Shown here: positions 1-7,335 of the stretch, piece after piece | Numbering within the stretch: position 1 is the first letter of the stretch | How the letters are laid out: each line of letters opens with the position of its first letter | DNA from: an uncultured Eubacteriales bacterium | GTDB lineage: Bacteria > Bacillota > Clostridia > Saccharofermentanales > Fastidiosipilaceae | Reading direction: 5' to 3' | Length of the DNA: 12,500 nucleotides | Assembly: GCA_902373515.1 (NCBI GenBank) | Contig: CABKML010000032.1 | Span: 1-12,500, forward strand | Notes under the pieces: model-generated | Seen by the model: the letters and a program-made list of their open reading frames with translations, nothing else | What the model was told of the DNA's origin: nothing | Database searches by the model: none | Program-made: the position numbers and the translations under genes

Positions 1-443
1 GCTTTCAGTTCTTCAGTGGCGACGGGTTTCGTTGCTTGTGTTTCGGCAGCAGCGACTTTCGACTCGGATGCGGCGGCAACTTTCGGCTCTTCTTGCTTCT
101 GCTCCGAAGCAGGCTGCTCGGTTGCCGTTGCAGTCGCTTGCGTCACTTGCACATCAGCACTGTCTGCTGCGGCCTTCGGCTTGCTGTCCTTAGCGGCTTT
201 TTCTCTTTTAGCCTCTTTTTTTTCAGCAATAGACGCCTTCATCGTTTGAATTAATGTCGACAAATCCATCTCGTGCACTCTACTGTCGCTGTTCCTGCCG
301 CCGGCAACCTTCAAATAAATCGAGAAAATATTCAAGGTATTCTCAGGCTCTTTACCTTCCCAAAGTTGCATCTGAATCTTGCCCAAAAGCAGGACCAAAT
401 AAATAACCAGCATAAAGCCGAAAATTATAGCTAAGATATGCAT
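1..443 (-). CDS. Membrane-anchored Ala/Lys/Glu-rich protein, C-terminus beyond left edge
   Basis: Partial gene: 147 complete codons are visible and the frame stays open to the window edge. The start is the ATG at 443, with GGAGG at 449-453 five bases upstream. Residues 2 to about 21 form one strongly hydrophobic helix (AIIFGFMLVIYLVLLLG), so this is probably a signal anchor. A charged stretch containing LWEGKEPENT and VAGGRNS follows. From about residue 80 the protein is low complexity, rich in Ala, Lys, Glu, Gln and Thr, as in a flexible linker or tether. I recognise no family. A single-pass protein with a disordered tail could be an envelope or division-associated factor, but that is a guess. 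The LOG-family stop lies just before its ribosome site (the two coding regions are 11 bases apart), so the two are very probably co-transcribed. Confidence 0.75.
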   Translation of the reverse strand, partial: MHILAIIFGFMLVIYLVLLLGKIQMQLWEGKEPENTLNIFSIYLKVAGGRNSDSRVHEMDLSTLIQTMKASIAEKKEAKREKAAKDSKPKAAADSADVQVTQATATATEQPASEQKQEEPKVAAASESKVAAAETQATKPVATEELK

Positions 444-454
444 GCGTTCCTCCG

Positions 455-1009
455 TTAAAATTCCGCCACTACATGATAAGTGTTGATATATTCGGCTATC
501 TCGTTCAGGCTGTCGGAGAATAAAACATTATTTCTTTGCGCCTGCCCCAGATAACCCTCATGTACCATTAAGTCCAGCTGCTGCCTCAAAGGTTCATAAT
601 ATGAAGCAATGTTGTAAAAAACGCAAGGTTTATCATTCTGCCCGATTTTGGCCCAAGATACGACATCAGCTATTTCTTCCAAAGTTCCTAAACCGCCGGG
701 TAAAGCGATAAAAGCGTCGGCCATATTGATTAAACGTTTCTTGCGTTCCAGCATATCCGGCACTTCGTAAAATTCCGTTAAACCTTTGTGCGCACCTTCA
801 TGTTCAATCAGAAAGCCGGGCATAATTCCAATTACTCTGCCCTTGTTCTGCAATACTGTATCAGCCAGCAGACCCATCAAGCCGTCGTTACCGCCGCCGT
901 AAATCAGTTGATGACCGTTCGTCGCTATCCATTTACCTAAATTTGCCGTTTTTCGGGCGTAAATCTCTTTCGTGCCCATTTTGGCACCGCAAAATACCGT
1001 AATATTCAT
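455..1009 (-). CDS. LOG-family protein (TIGR00730; cytokinin-riboside-monophosphate phosphoribohydrolase type)
   Basis: 184 aa, normal length for the short LOG family. It is a cytosolic Rossmann-fold enzyme expected to cleave the N-glycosidic bond of nucleoside 5'-monophosphates, releasing a base and ribose 5-phosphate. Family hallmarks are visible: the GGGNDGLMG loop at residues 38-46, the Arg-Lys pair in MLERKKR at about 86-92, and the diagnostic PGGLGTLEE at 104-112. The family was long misannotated as lysine decarboxylase because of that last motif. The ATG at 1009 is preceded by AGGAGG at 1018-1023 with an 8-base spacer. It has its own promoter in the gap after the DUF438 gene and is followed at once by the membrane-anchored Ala-rich gene. 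The natural substrate in bacteria is uncertain, and nothing nearby narrows it. The family call is firm. Confidence 0.93.
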   Translation of the reverse strand: MNITVFCGAKMGTKEIYARKTANLGKWIATNGHQLIYGGGNDGLMGLLADTVLQNKGRVIGIMPGFLIEHEGAHKGLTEFYEVPDMLERKKRLINMADAFIALPGGLGTLEEIADVVSWAKIGQNDKPCVFYNIASYYEPLRQQLDLMVHEGYLGQAQRNNVLFSDSLNEIAEYINTYHVVAEF

Positions 1010-1037
1010 ACATCGCCCCTCCTGCTCGTTTTTTTCT

Positions 1038-1067
1038 ATTATACTTGATTAAATTTATTTGTGGGAA
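1038..1067 (-). promoter_or_regulatory. Sigma-A-type promoter of the LOG gene
   Basis: Read on the minus strand, a perfect TATAAT (1038-1043) follows a weak -35 TTCCCA (1062-1067) at 18-base spacing. It lies 29-58 bases upstream of the LOG start codon in an AT-rich stretch, and gives the LOG gene transcription independent of the DUF438 gene. Confidence 0.6.
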
Positions 1068-1109
1068 TTGACTCCGCAAACTGAGAACGTCCGTTATCTT
1101 CTCTCGCCG

Positions 1110-2744
1110 TCATTTTTGCCTATCGGCGAAATAAGCCCGTAACTTGGCTAACAATTCATTTAGGGGAATTCCCGACCGCTCACTCATATCGCTGACCTTG
1201 GCCTTAGGTAGCATAATTCGGGCCAACGGCGTATCCAAAGCCCGGAATTTGAAGCTCAGAGTGAATAAATAACTTTTCAAGTTTTTATCCGCCGCCAACA
1301 AATCTTTGAGCATCGTCTCGGCGTTAATCTCCTCCGGCACGATTTTCTGCACCTTTTCAGGCGGGACGGCAGCTGCCTGCCCGACGGTACCGGCGGTATC
1401 CATAGGCGCAGCAGACGCCTCGTTGTTTGCGGGCGCCGCCTCCTTTTCCCAAGTCAATAAAGTGCGAGAACCCTGTAAAGAGCGAATGTGCGTGCAATCT
1501 TGCATCATTTCCAGAATACCGCGAAATTTCCCCGTTTTATCCCGGACAGCCGTATAAAGAATATAAATAAAAACATCCGGCTTATTAATCCAGAATTCCG
1601 CCTGTTCCTGTTCGCCGCTTCTGAACTTGGCGATAATTTCCTCCACAATATGGACGCTTTTGCGCGGATGGCAATTTTTCACATTCCGGCCTATAACATT
1701 AAGCGAGCGCGGGAAAACCCTTTTAGGCGTGTCATTATAAAATTTAACAATTTCATTCTCATCAACATAGCAAAAATCTACCGGCATATGGCGGAAAAGC
1801 AAATTAATTTGTTCCAAAGTCATTTTACCGTTACTGACTTCCAACTCGCCGCCTGCTTGCGGCTGCGGATAATATTTTCCCACCAGGGCCGCTAAATCGG
1901 CGGCAAAATTCGAAATGTCGGCGGCAGTGCCGGCAGCAGTGCCGGGCGTTGCTGTTGTCGTTTCGGCAGCAGCATCCGGCGGATTGACAGTAATATTGGC
2001 AAAACCTATTTCCTGATCGCCGCGGCGCATCAATTCAAATTCCGCCGGCGTAATTAACGCTAAAGATGTCGGATATAAAACCGTCTCTTCTTTTTGCATC
2101 AAATCCAAGACATCCGCCACAATATCAGCCTGCAAGCTGATGAATTTTTCCTCGTTCTCCGCTGTCAGCAAACTCATGTTGCCATCCACACTTGTCTCTT
2201 CGGCGCTCAGCAGTAATTTATACGCACTGTCGATTTCCTGCCGGACAAAATCGTCTAAAGTCCACATCGTTGTCGTCGGGCGCGTAAAGCCCTTGCGTTC
2301 CAAAAGCGGATACAGTTGATTCTGTTTGCGTTGTAAATGCTTGCGCCAGGCAGAAAGCGGCTCATACAGGGCCAACCATTGATTTTTAATTGCCGGATAT
2401 TGCACCAGCTCCTGAATTTGCCCCAATATTTCACGAATTTTATCATTTTCCCGATAATAACAACTTAAAGGATGCTCCGGCGGTAAATCCGGTCTTTCCC
2501 TCACCAGAACGCCGTCGAACAAAGTAATCATTGCCTGAATGTCTTCTTTCCGACATTCATCTTCAACTTCCGGCTTCAATTCCTGTTCAATCAGGGCAAC
2601 TTCATACGGTTGCAGACTTTTAACTTGCAATTGCAGCTGCGCCTGCGCTTGAGCCAAAGTCAACTCGCCCCGATCATAGGCTTCTTTTATTTGAAAAGCC
2701 CGTTTCAATTTTTCTGTATCTATATTCGGTAAAAATTCCCGCAT
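1110..2744 (-). CDS. DUF438 / hemerythrin-like / PAS sensor protein with DUF1858-like C-terminus
   Basis: 544 aa, cytosolic, with no membrane segment. Order of parts: DUF438 helical region about 14-75; HHE hemerythrin-like four-helix region about 85-235 (H91, W133-R-K-H136, MWTLDDFVR, EETVLYP at 219-225); Ala/Thr/Pro linker about 252-280; PAS domain about 306-430 containing the DUF438-family signature GRNVKNCHPRKSVHIVEEI; a second Ala-rich linker 434-465; and a DUF1858-like domain about 470-538 (FKFRALDTPLARIM, IPLNELLAKLRA). Hemerythrin-like domains bind a di-iron centre that reacts with O2 or NO, and the PAS domain may bind a cofactor or ligand, so a redox or gas sensor is inferred. There is no output kinase or DNA-binding domain. 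Gln141 sits where relatives I recall usually have Glu, so metal binding may be altered. Start ATG 2744 has AAGGAG at 2751-2756. It is transcribed divergently from arcA. Confidence 0.88.
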   Translation of the reverse strand: MREFLPNIDTEKLKRAFQIKEAYDRGELTLAQAQAQLQLQVKSLQPYEVALIEQELKPEVEDECRKEDIQAMITLFDGVLVRERPDLPPEHPLSCYYRENDKIREILGQIQELVQYPAIKNQWLALYEPLSAWRKHLQRKQNQLYPLLERKGFTRPTTTMWTLDDFVRQEIDSAYKLLLSAEETSVDGNMSLLTAENEEKFISLQADIVADVLDLMQKEETVLYPTSLALITPAEFELMRRGDQEIGFANITVNPPDAAAETTTATPGTAAGTAADISNFAADLAALVGKYYPQPQAGGELEVSNGKMTLEQINLLFRHMPVDFCYVDENEIVKFYNDTPKRVFPRSLNVIGRNVKNCHPRKSVHIVEEIIAKFRSGEQEQAEFWINKPDVFIYILYTAVRDKTGKFRGILEMMQDCTHIRSLQGSRTLLTWEKEAAPANNEASAAPMDTAGTVGQAAAVPPEKVQKIVPEEINAETMLKDLLAADKNLKSYLFTLSFKFRALDTPLARIMLPKAKVSDMSERSGIPLNELLAKLRAYFADRQK

Positions 2745-2804
2745 CTGTTTCTCCTTCTGCTCCGCCTTCTACACGTCTTCCATCGTCTGAAGCTGTCTGA
2801 AACC

Positions 2805-2833
2805 ATGATAATCTTTAGTAAGGAATAGGGCAA
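2805..2833 (-). promoter_or_regulatory. Promoter of the DUF438 gene
   Basis: On the minus strand, TTGCCC (2828-2833), a 17-base spacer, then TATCAT (2805-2810). It is about 60 bases upstream of the gene. Just downstream, TTCAGAC occurs twice, 10 bases apart (2785-2791 and 2795-2801), at about the expected transcription start. The same heptamer occurs on the plus strand in the arcA leader. Any regulatory role is speculative. Confidence 0.45.
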
Positions 2834-2904
2834 ATACAGCTTACATAGCGGAGCGAGTATTTCCTGTTTTGCCGCACTTTTACCGACCGAAATTTAGGCA
2901 ATGA

Positions 2905-2919
2905 GCGCAGTTGTTGCGC
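2905..2919. repeat. Inverted repeat upstream of the arcA promoter
   Basis: A perfect GCGCA-GTTGT-TGCGC dyad, 30 bases upstream of the arcA -10 element. It sits where an activator or repressor could act on arcA. It does not match an ArgR, Fnr or CRE consensus that I can recognise, and it could be chance. Confidence 0.35.
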
Positions 2920-2926
2920 GCAAACA

Positions 2927-2955
2927 TTCCGCAAATATTCAAATCAAGGTATAAT
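2927..2955 (+). promoter_or_regulatory. arcA promoter (perfect -10, weak -35)
   Basis: TATAAT at 2950-2955, with TTCCGC at the 17-base -35 position (2927-2932), which matches consensus poorly. A good -10 with a poor -35 is typical of a promoter that needs an activator, which would fit an arginine-, energy- or oxygen-responsive arc gene. The leader is about 25 bases. Confidence 0.55.
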
Positions 2956-2975
2956 AGAGAATAAGTTTCAGACCG

Positions 2976-2981
2976 AGGAGG
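2976..2981 (+). promoter_or_regulatory. Shine-Dalgarno site that decides the arcA start
   Basis: AGGAGG lies five bases upstream of the ATG at 2987. An in-frame GTG at 2981 would extend the protein by two residues, but it overlaps this ribosome site and has no other site upstream, so ATG 2987 is preferred. Confidence 0.8.
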
Positions 2982-2986
2982 TGTCT

Positions 2987-4207
2987 ATGCCCTTAGTTAA
3001 TATTAAATCGGAAATTGGTAAATTGCAGGCAGTTATTCTGCACCGGCCGGGACGGGAATTGTTGAATATCACGCCGGAAATCATGGCCGACTTATTGTTT
3101 GATGAATTGCCATTTTTGGACGAAGCGCAGAAAGAACACGATAATTTCGCCGAGATTTTGCAGAAACAGGGTTGTAAAGTTTATTATTTGGAAGACTTGG
3201 CGGCGGAATCAATTACAGATGAATCCATCAGGCAGGAATTTATCGACACCTATCTGCAAGAGGCTGATATTGCCGTGCCGCGTGAAATGCATCTTCTGCA
3301 GCAGTACCTTTACAGTTTGAATAATTATGACCTGGTATTGAAGATGATGGAAGGTATGCGCAAAAACGAATTGCCGTTGTACAACAAAACGACTTTGGTT
3401 GAAATGACGGAGAAACATTCCTTTTTCGTGGCCGAGCCGATGCCGAATTTGTATTTTACCCGTGATCCTTTCGCCTTTGTCGGTAACGGTGTCAGTTTGA
3501 ATCATATGTGGTCTGTAACCAGACGGCGGGAGACTTTGTTCGGGCGGATGATTTTCCGCTATCATCCTTTATTTCGGCAGGAAAATTTGCCTTTGTGGTA
3601 TGATCGGCACGACGGTTTGTCGATTGAAGGCGGCGATATTATTGTTTTGTCCGATAAAGTTGTGGCTGTCGGTGTAAGTCAGCGGACAACAGCTGCAGGT
3701 GTTATGCGTTTAGCGCACAATTTGCTTACAAGCGGCAGCGGTTACGAGACGGTTCTGGCACTTACAATTCCTAAATCGCACGCTTTTATGCATCTTGATA
3801 CAGTTTTCACCATGGTTGATCGGGACTTGTTCACCTTGCATCCGCAGGTGGATGAAACTTTGGAGATTTATGCCCTGACTTTGCGCGGGAAAGAAATTCA
3901 CACCGATTTTCTGGGTAATGATTTGCAGGCAGTTTTGAAGCGTTATTTGCATATTCCGGCCGTAAGATTGATTCGTGAAGGTAAAGGTACGGTAATGGAT
4001 GCGATCAGGGAGCAGTGGAGCGACGGTTATAATACTTTGGCTATCAGTCCGGGCGAGGCTGTTGTTTACGATCGTAATGTTTATACAAATGAAGAACTGG
4101 ACCGTTACGGGGTGAAATTACATGTTTTGCGCTCCGGCGAGCTTTCACGCGGGCGCGGCGGCCCACGTTGCATGTCGATGCCTTTAAGACGCTTGGATTT
4201 GGATTAA
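2987..4207 (+). CDS. arcA: Arginine deiminase
   Basis: 406 aa, the usual length. It hydrolyses L-arginine to L-citrulline and ammonia in the cytosol, the first step of the arginine deiminase pathway, which yields ATP by way of ornithine carbamoyltransferase and carbamate kinase and also raises pH. The amidinotransferase-fold active-site residues are all present: Asp160 in FTRDP, Glu214 in IEGGD, His269 and Asp271 in HLD, and the nucleophile Cys395 in GPRCMSMPL near the C-terminus. The N-terminal IGKLQAVILHRPGRE segment is also typical. It is monocistronic: its own promoter precedes it, an intrinsic terminator follows 55 bases after the stop, and the next gene points the other way. arcB, arcC and the arcD antiporter are not in the window. 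The enzyme appears intact and the call is firm. Confidence 0.97.
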   Translation: MPLVNIKSEIGKLQAVILHRPGRELLNITPEIMADLLFDELPFLDEAQKEHDNFAEILQKQGCKVYYLEDLAAESITDESIRQEFIDTYLQEADIAVPREMHLLQQYLYSLNNYDLVLKMMEGMRKNELPLYNKTTLVEMTEKHSFFVAEPMPNLYFTRDPFAFVGNGVSLNHMWSVTRRRETLFGRMIFRYHPLFRQENLPLWYDRHDGLSIEGGDIIVLSDKVVAVGVSQRTTAAGVMRLAHNLLTSGSGYETVLALTIPKSHAFMHLDTVFTMVDRDLFTLHPQVDETLEIYALTLRGKEIHTDFLGNDLQAVLKRYLHIPAVRLIREGKGTVMDAIREQWSDGYNTLAISPGEAVVYDRNVYTNEELDRYGVKLHVLRSGELSRGRGGPRCMSMPLRRLDLD

Positions 4208-4262
4208 ATAAATCGTTCGGGATTGAGCCTCCCGAATTAAGCGACAGCAAATGTATGTTAAA

Positions 4263-4302
4263 CGAAGACCGCCTTGAATGTCAGGCGGTCTTCGGTATTT
4301 TT
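4263..4302 (+). terminator. Intrinsic terminator of arcA, possibly bidirectional
   Basis: A 12-bp perfect stem (4263-4274 with 4283-4294, core GAAGACCGCC/GGCGGTCTTC) and an 8-base loop, followed by GTATTTTT. On the other strand the stem is followed only by GTTTAAC, so termination of the convergent HAD gene here would be weaker. The remainder of the 204-base convergent gap shows no gene. Confidence 0.9.
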
Positions 4303-4411
4303 GCATTTCTACATCGGCGGAATTTTCTGCCGGCTGTCATAATCTGTCTGCTAACCCTCAGCTGCCACAGCTGCTGCCAAGCGCTTTTTCGCAGACCGTT
4401 CAACTCAACAG

Positions 4412-5221
4412 TCAATTAATTAAATTCAGCCGTTTAAGTGCCGCGCAAATGCCGTCGGCATCATTACTCAAAGTATGTTTAGGAAATTTCGCCAGCAATT
4501 CCGGCTCGGCATTGGCCATCAAGTAATATTTGCCCGCCGTCTGCAACATTTCCACGTCATTATAGCTGTCGCCGAAAGCGATAGTATTTTTCAACGGCAC
4601 ATGCAGATAGCGACAAAAGAGCTGCATCGCCCGACCTTTGTTGACACCCTTGTGCATAATTTCCACCAATTTTGCCGAAGACCTGGTGACTGATAATTGC
4701 GGGAAAGCCGCCTTAATTGCAGCTGCGATCGCCGTAATTTTTCCGGGAGCGCAAATACACATAATCTTATTAACCGGCAAAGTTGACGGTAAAACTTCCG
4801 CCAAATTCCCGTTGATAACCTTCGGCGTCGCGCGCACAATATTCATCGCATTTTTTACTCGCTCATCAAACTTACGGACATACCATTCGGCCGCCGTGTA
4901 AGCATTCCAAGTAAGGTCAAAGTCGTTAATCTCAATAAAATTCACAATTTTCTGCGCCATAGCGGCACTGAAGCCGACATTTTGCCAAACTTCACCCGCT
5001 TCATTCAAAATTAAGGCCCCGCTGTAACAAATCAGCGGACAATTGAACTGATAGCGCTCCAGCAAAGGATAAAGTTCCAAAGGGCTGCGTCCTGAAATAA
5101 TAACAAAAGGTATTCCGACCGCCTGCAAATGTTTAATCGCCCGATAAGTCGGTACGGTAAGTTCATGCTTGCTGTTCAGCAAAGTACCGTCGCAGTCACT
5201 GAAAACTATTGTTTTTGCCAT
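4412..5221 (-). CDS. Cof-type HAD-superfamily phosphatase
   Basis: 269 aa, typical for Cof/YidA-like (type IIB cap) HAD hydrolases, which dephosphorylate sugar phosphates, nucleotides or flavin-type metabolites in the cytosol. All four HAD motifs are visible: DCDGTLL at 9-15 (nucleophile Asp9, acid/base Asp11), Ser43 in IISGR, Lys195 in NKGRAM, and GDSYND at 217-222. The substrate cannot be assigned because this family is promiscuous. The ATG at 5221 has GGAGG at 5227-5231. It begins only 21 bases after the sensor kinase stop with no terminator between, so it is probably the last gene of the response-regulator/kinase operon. It might serve the stress response or simply ride along. Confidence 0.93.
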   Translation of the reverse strand: MAKTIVFSDCDGTLLNSKHELTVPTYRAIKHLQAVGIPFVIISGRSPLELYPLLERYQFNCPLICYSGALILNEAGEVWQNVGFSAAMAQKIVNFIEINDFDLTWNAYTAAEWYVRKFDERVKNAMNIVRATPKVINGNLAEVLPSTLPVNKIMCICAPGKITAIAAAIKAAFPQLSVTRSSAKLVEIMHKGVNKGRAMQLFCRYLHVPLKNTIAFGDSYNDVEMLQTAGKYYLMANAEPELLAKFPKHTLSNDADGICAALKRLNLIN

Positions 5222-5242
5222 ATAAGCCTCCGTATCTCAGCA

Positions 5243-6601
5243 TTATACCGCTTTTTCAGACGATATATCACGTTCTTCTGGTTTTAATTGTAATGAGAAA
5301 CACATGCCGCCTTCAACTTCAGCAAATTGATATTTTATCTTATATGTCTGCAAAATGTTGCGAATTAAATAAAGGCCCAGGCCCGTGCTGTGTTCCGACA
5401 GTTTTTGCGGCAACAGCGCAAAGGCGTCCCGGATATCTTCCTGACTCAAAGGTTGACAGGTATTGAAAACGCATAAGCAGCCGGCGGCAATGTAGATGCG
5501 GATTTTGCCCTGCACAACCGTGTATTTGACAGCGTTGCTGATCAGATTGGCCAATACCTGGCGGCAAGCTATTTCCGGTAGATAAATACAGGTATCACCG
5601 ACATCAATCTGTAAATCGAGTTGTTTTTCCTGCACCAGAACTTCATGTTCTTTGACCAATTCCTGCAACAGGGGTGCCAATTCCAGTTTTTCAGTCGGGG
5701 GTTTCAGCTCCGCCAATTTGGAAATAACCAAAATTCCGCGAATCATGGCATGTAGGCGATCGACGACGGCAATCGACAACTGCAGATATTTTTTATGATC
5801 TTTGTAGCGGCCGACATCATAAAGCATATTTTCCAACATAACTTTCAGGCCGGCAAGCGGAGTTTTCAGCTCGTGCGAAGTGCTGCGCAGAAAATTAACC
5901 TTCATTTTTTCCAAGGTCAGCATTTCCTGATTGCGCTGTTCCAGGTCGCTGATTGTGGTCAGCAACTTACGATAAACGCTGTTTATCTGGCGGTTCAAGT
6001 CAGCAATTTCATCCTGACCGTTTTCCGGCAAATAGGCGCTTTTATCAAGTTCTTCCATGCGTCTTGTCACCTGCATGCTGCGATAAATCGGGCTGGTTAC
6101 AATTTTGGCGTAAATATAGGAAGTTATCAGGGCGAACAAAACGCAGGCAACTAAAGTGTACGGCAAAAAGCTGAAGCTCTTGTCCCTGGCCGCCATATCG
6201 ACATCTTCGGTACTCATAATCTGCAACAACAATTCCTTGCCGGCAGCTGTATGAATAGTTCTGTCAACAATGAAAACATAATTGCTTTTGCTTTGCCCGG
6301 CAAAATTGAATTCCGTCGCCAATTCCGCGTCTTTCTGCTCCTTCGGGTCGCGCACTATAGCCTTAATCGTATTATTTCGGGAAAAAGCCTCAACTGCCTG
6401 TTTGAGCAAATCCTCATCGAAGCCCTCGAATGTCTGGGCGATCAAACCGGCCTGCTGCTGCAGTAATTTCTCCTGATTATCTATGTTGCTGTAATAAAAA
6501 TGGCTGTAAAAAATAAAGTGCATCACGGCCACCAGCGCCAGCATCAGGGAGCAGGTCAAAATAAAGATTTTCGGAAAAAGTTTCAAGCGCATTTTACTCA
6601 T
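5243..6601 (-). CDS. vncS: Sensor histidine kinase, VncS-like position
   Basis: 452 aa membrane kinase. Two transmembrane segments (about 10-32 and 146-166) bracket an extracytoplasmic sensor of roughly 110 residues. A HAMP-like linker follows (about 166-220), then HisKA with phospho-acceptor His243 in TSHELKTP (the HExxT arrangement also supports phosphatase activity), and an HATPase domain with N box Asn352/Asn356 (NLISNAVKY) and G2 box TGLGLYLI at 406-413. The region between the two boxes (FNTCQPL) is a divergent G1 box, as in other small antibiotic-sensing kinases. The regulator stop and kinase start are 4 bases apart and the ribosome site is poor, so translational coupling is likely. A second ATG at 6592 would drop three residues. 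Membership of the kinase family is certain; the vncS name rests on position beside Vex-type genes and is tentative. Confidence 0.9.
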   Translation of the reverse strand: MSKMRLKLFPKIFILTCSLMLALVAVMHFIFYSHFYYSNIDNQEKLLQQQAGLIAQTFEGFDEDLLKQAVEAFSRNNTIKAIVRDPKEQKDAELATEFNFAGQSKSNYVFIVDRTIHTAAGKELLLQIMSTEDVDMAARDKSFSFLPYTLVACVLFALITSYIYAKIVTSPIYRSMQVTRRMEELDKSAYLPENGQDEIADLNRQINSVYRKLLTTISDLEQRNQEMLTLEKMKVNFLRSTSHELKTPLAGLKVMLENMLYDVGRYKDHKKYLQLSIAVVDRLHAMIRGILVISKLAELKPPTEKLELAPLLQELVKEHEVLVQEKQLDLQIDVGDTCIYLPEIACRQVLANLISNAVKYTVVQGKIRIYIAAGCLCVFNTCQPLSQEDIRDAFALLPQKLSEHSTGLGLYLIRNILQTYKIKYQFAEVEGGMCFSLQLKPEERDISSEKAV

Positions 6602-6605
6602 AAGC

Positions 6606-7262
6606 TCACGATTTCTTCAACATATAGCCGACGTTGCGGACCGTAACGATACAATCCAAGTTCAACTTACGGCGCAATTCTTTGATATAAACATCAATAA
6701 CCCGGTCATAAGGGATTTCATCTTTTTCCTGCCAAACGTGGTCCAAAATTTGTGCTCTGGTCAAAACCTTATCGCTGTTTTGACAAAGGTATTTCAAGAT
6801 TTCCAGTTCCTTAGGATTAATCGCCACTTTTTCCCCTTTATACGTCGCTTCGTACGCCGAAAAATCCACCTGACAGTCCTTATAAATAAAGACTTCATAG
6901 TTGGAATAATAACGCTGCAGCAAAGCTTTAATTCTGGTGCCTAAAAGGGGCAGAGAAAAAGGCTTCTCGATAAATCCGTCCGCCATATGGGCAAAGGCGC
7001 TGATTTTATATTCTTCATCGCCGAAGGCTGTCATCATGAGAATGGGAATTTTGCTGGTCGTTCTGATATGGCTCAACAGATCCAAACCGTTCAATTTCGG
7101 CAGCATGATATCCAGAAGTATAAGGTTGAACTCTTCCCGTCTGAACAAAGTTAAGGCTTCCAAACCGTCTTTGGCAGCCTTGCACTCATAGCCCATATCA
7201 CGGATATATTCGCAAACACCTTCCAATATCAGCTCATCATCTTCTACAACTAAAATTCTCAT
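6606..7262 (-). CDS. vncR: OmpR/PhoB-family response regulator, VncR-like position
   Basis: 218 aa, two domains. The receiver domain (1 to about 115) has the acidic pair Asp8/Asp9, phospho-acceptor Asp51 in LLDIMLP, Thr78 and Lys100 in EKPFS. The C-terminal winged helix (about 122-218) contains NPKELEILKYL, the recognition-helix segment RVIDVYIKELRRKL and a terminal VRNVGYML hairpin. It should be phosphorylated by the kinase encoded 4 bases downstream and then bind DNA as a dimer on direct repeats. ATG 7262 has GGGAG at 7268-7272. A promoter and a structured leader precede it, so it can be expressed apart from the transporter genes. The neighbourhood (two Vex-like permeases and an ATPase directly upstream) makes those genes its likeliest targets. 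Confidence 0.93.
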   Translation of the reverse strand: MRILVVEDDELILEGVCEYIRDMGYECKAAKDGLEALTLFRREEFNLILLDIMLPKLNGLDLLSHIRTTSKIPILMMTAFGDEEYKISAFAHMADGFIEKPFSLPLLGTRIKALLQRYYSNYEVFIYKDCQVDFSAYEATYKGEKVAINPKELEILKYLCQNSDKVLTRAQILDHVWQEKDEIPYDRVIDVYIKELRRKLNLDCIVTVRNVGYMLKKS

Positions 7263-7283
7263 ATTCTCTCCCTGAAAAACTGC

Positions 7284-7326
7284 TTGCCCGGATTGTTACC
7301 GTTCAGGTCGCCAATTTCCCGGGCAA
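7284..7326 (-). promoter_or_regulatory. Stem-loop at the 5' end of the response-regulator transcript
   Basis: TTGCCCGG (7319-7326) pairs with CCGGGCAA (7284-7291). After a 3-base bulge, ATTG pairs with CAAT (7312-7315 with 7292-7295), and the inner loop has a further ACC/GGT pairing. By the predicted promoter the transcript would start only a few bases before this hairpin. It could stabilise the 5' end or modulate translation. It has no T tract, so it is not a terminator. Confidence 0.55.
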
Positions 7327-7335
7327 CACAGTTAA

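Noticed and set aside
16..254. Two overlapping plus-strand frames rich in Ala, Ser, Phe and Leu
   Set aside because: They mirror the Ala/Lys/Glu-rich low-complexity tail of the minus-strand gene starting at 443, which has the ribosome site and anchor helix.
1488..1895. 135-codon plus-strand frame
   Set aside because: Lies wholly antisense to the well-supported DUF438 gene, with no ribosome site and no recognisable domain.
2981..2986. GTG at 2981 as the arcA start
   Set aside because: The GTG is part of the Shine-Dalgarno site itself. ATG 2987 is correctly spaced from AGGAGG.
3209..3565. 118-codon minus-strand frame inside arcA
   Set aside because: Antisense to conserved arginine deiminase sequence, with no start signals.
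4361..4376. CAGCTGCCACAGCTGC repeat as a terminator of the HAD gene
   Set aside because: Short overlapping AGCTG copies without a stable stem followed by a T tract on the minus strand.
5795..6154. 119-codon plus-strand frame
   Set aside because: Antisense to the sensor kinase core (HisKA/HAMP region). Its length is explained by codon bias on the opposite strand.
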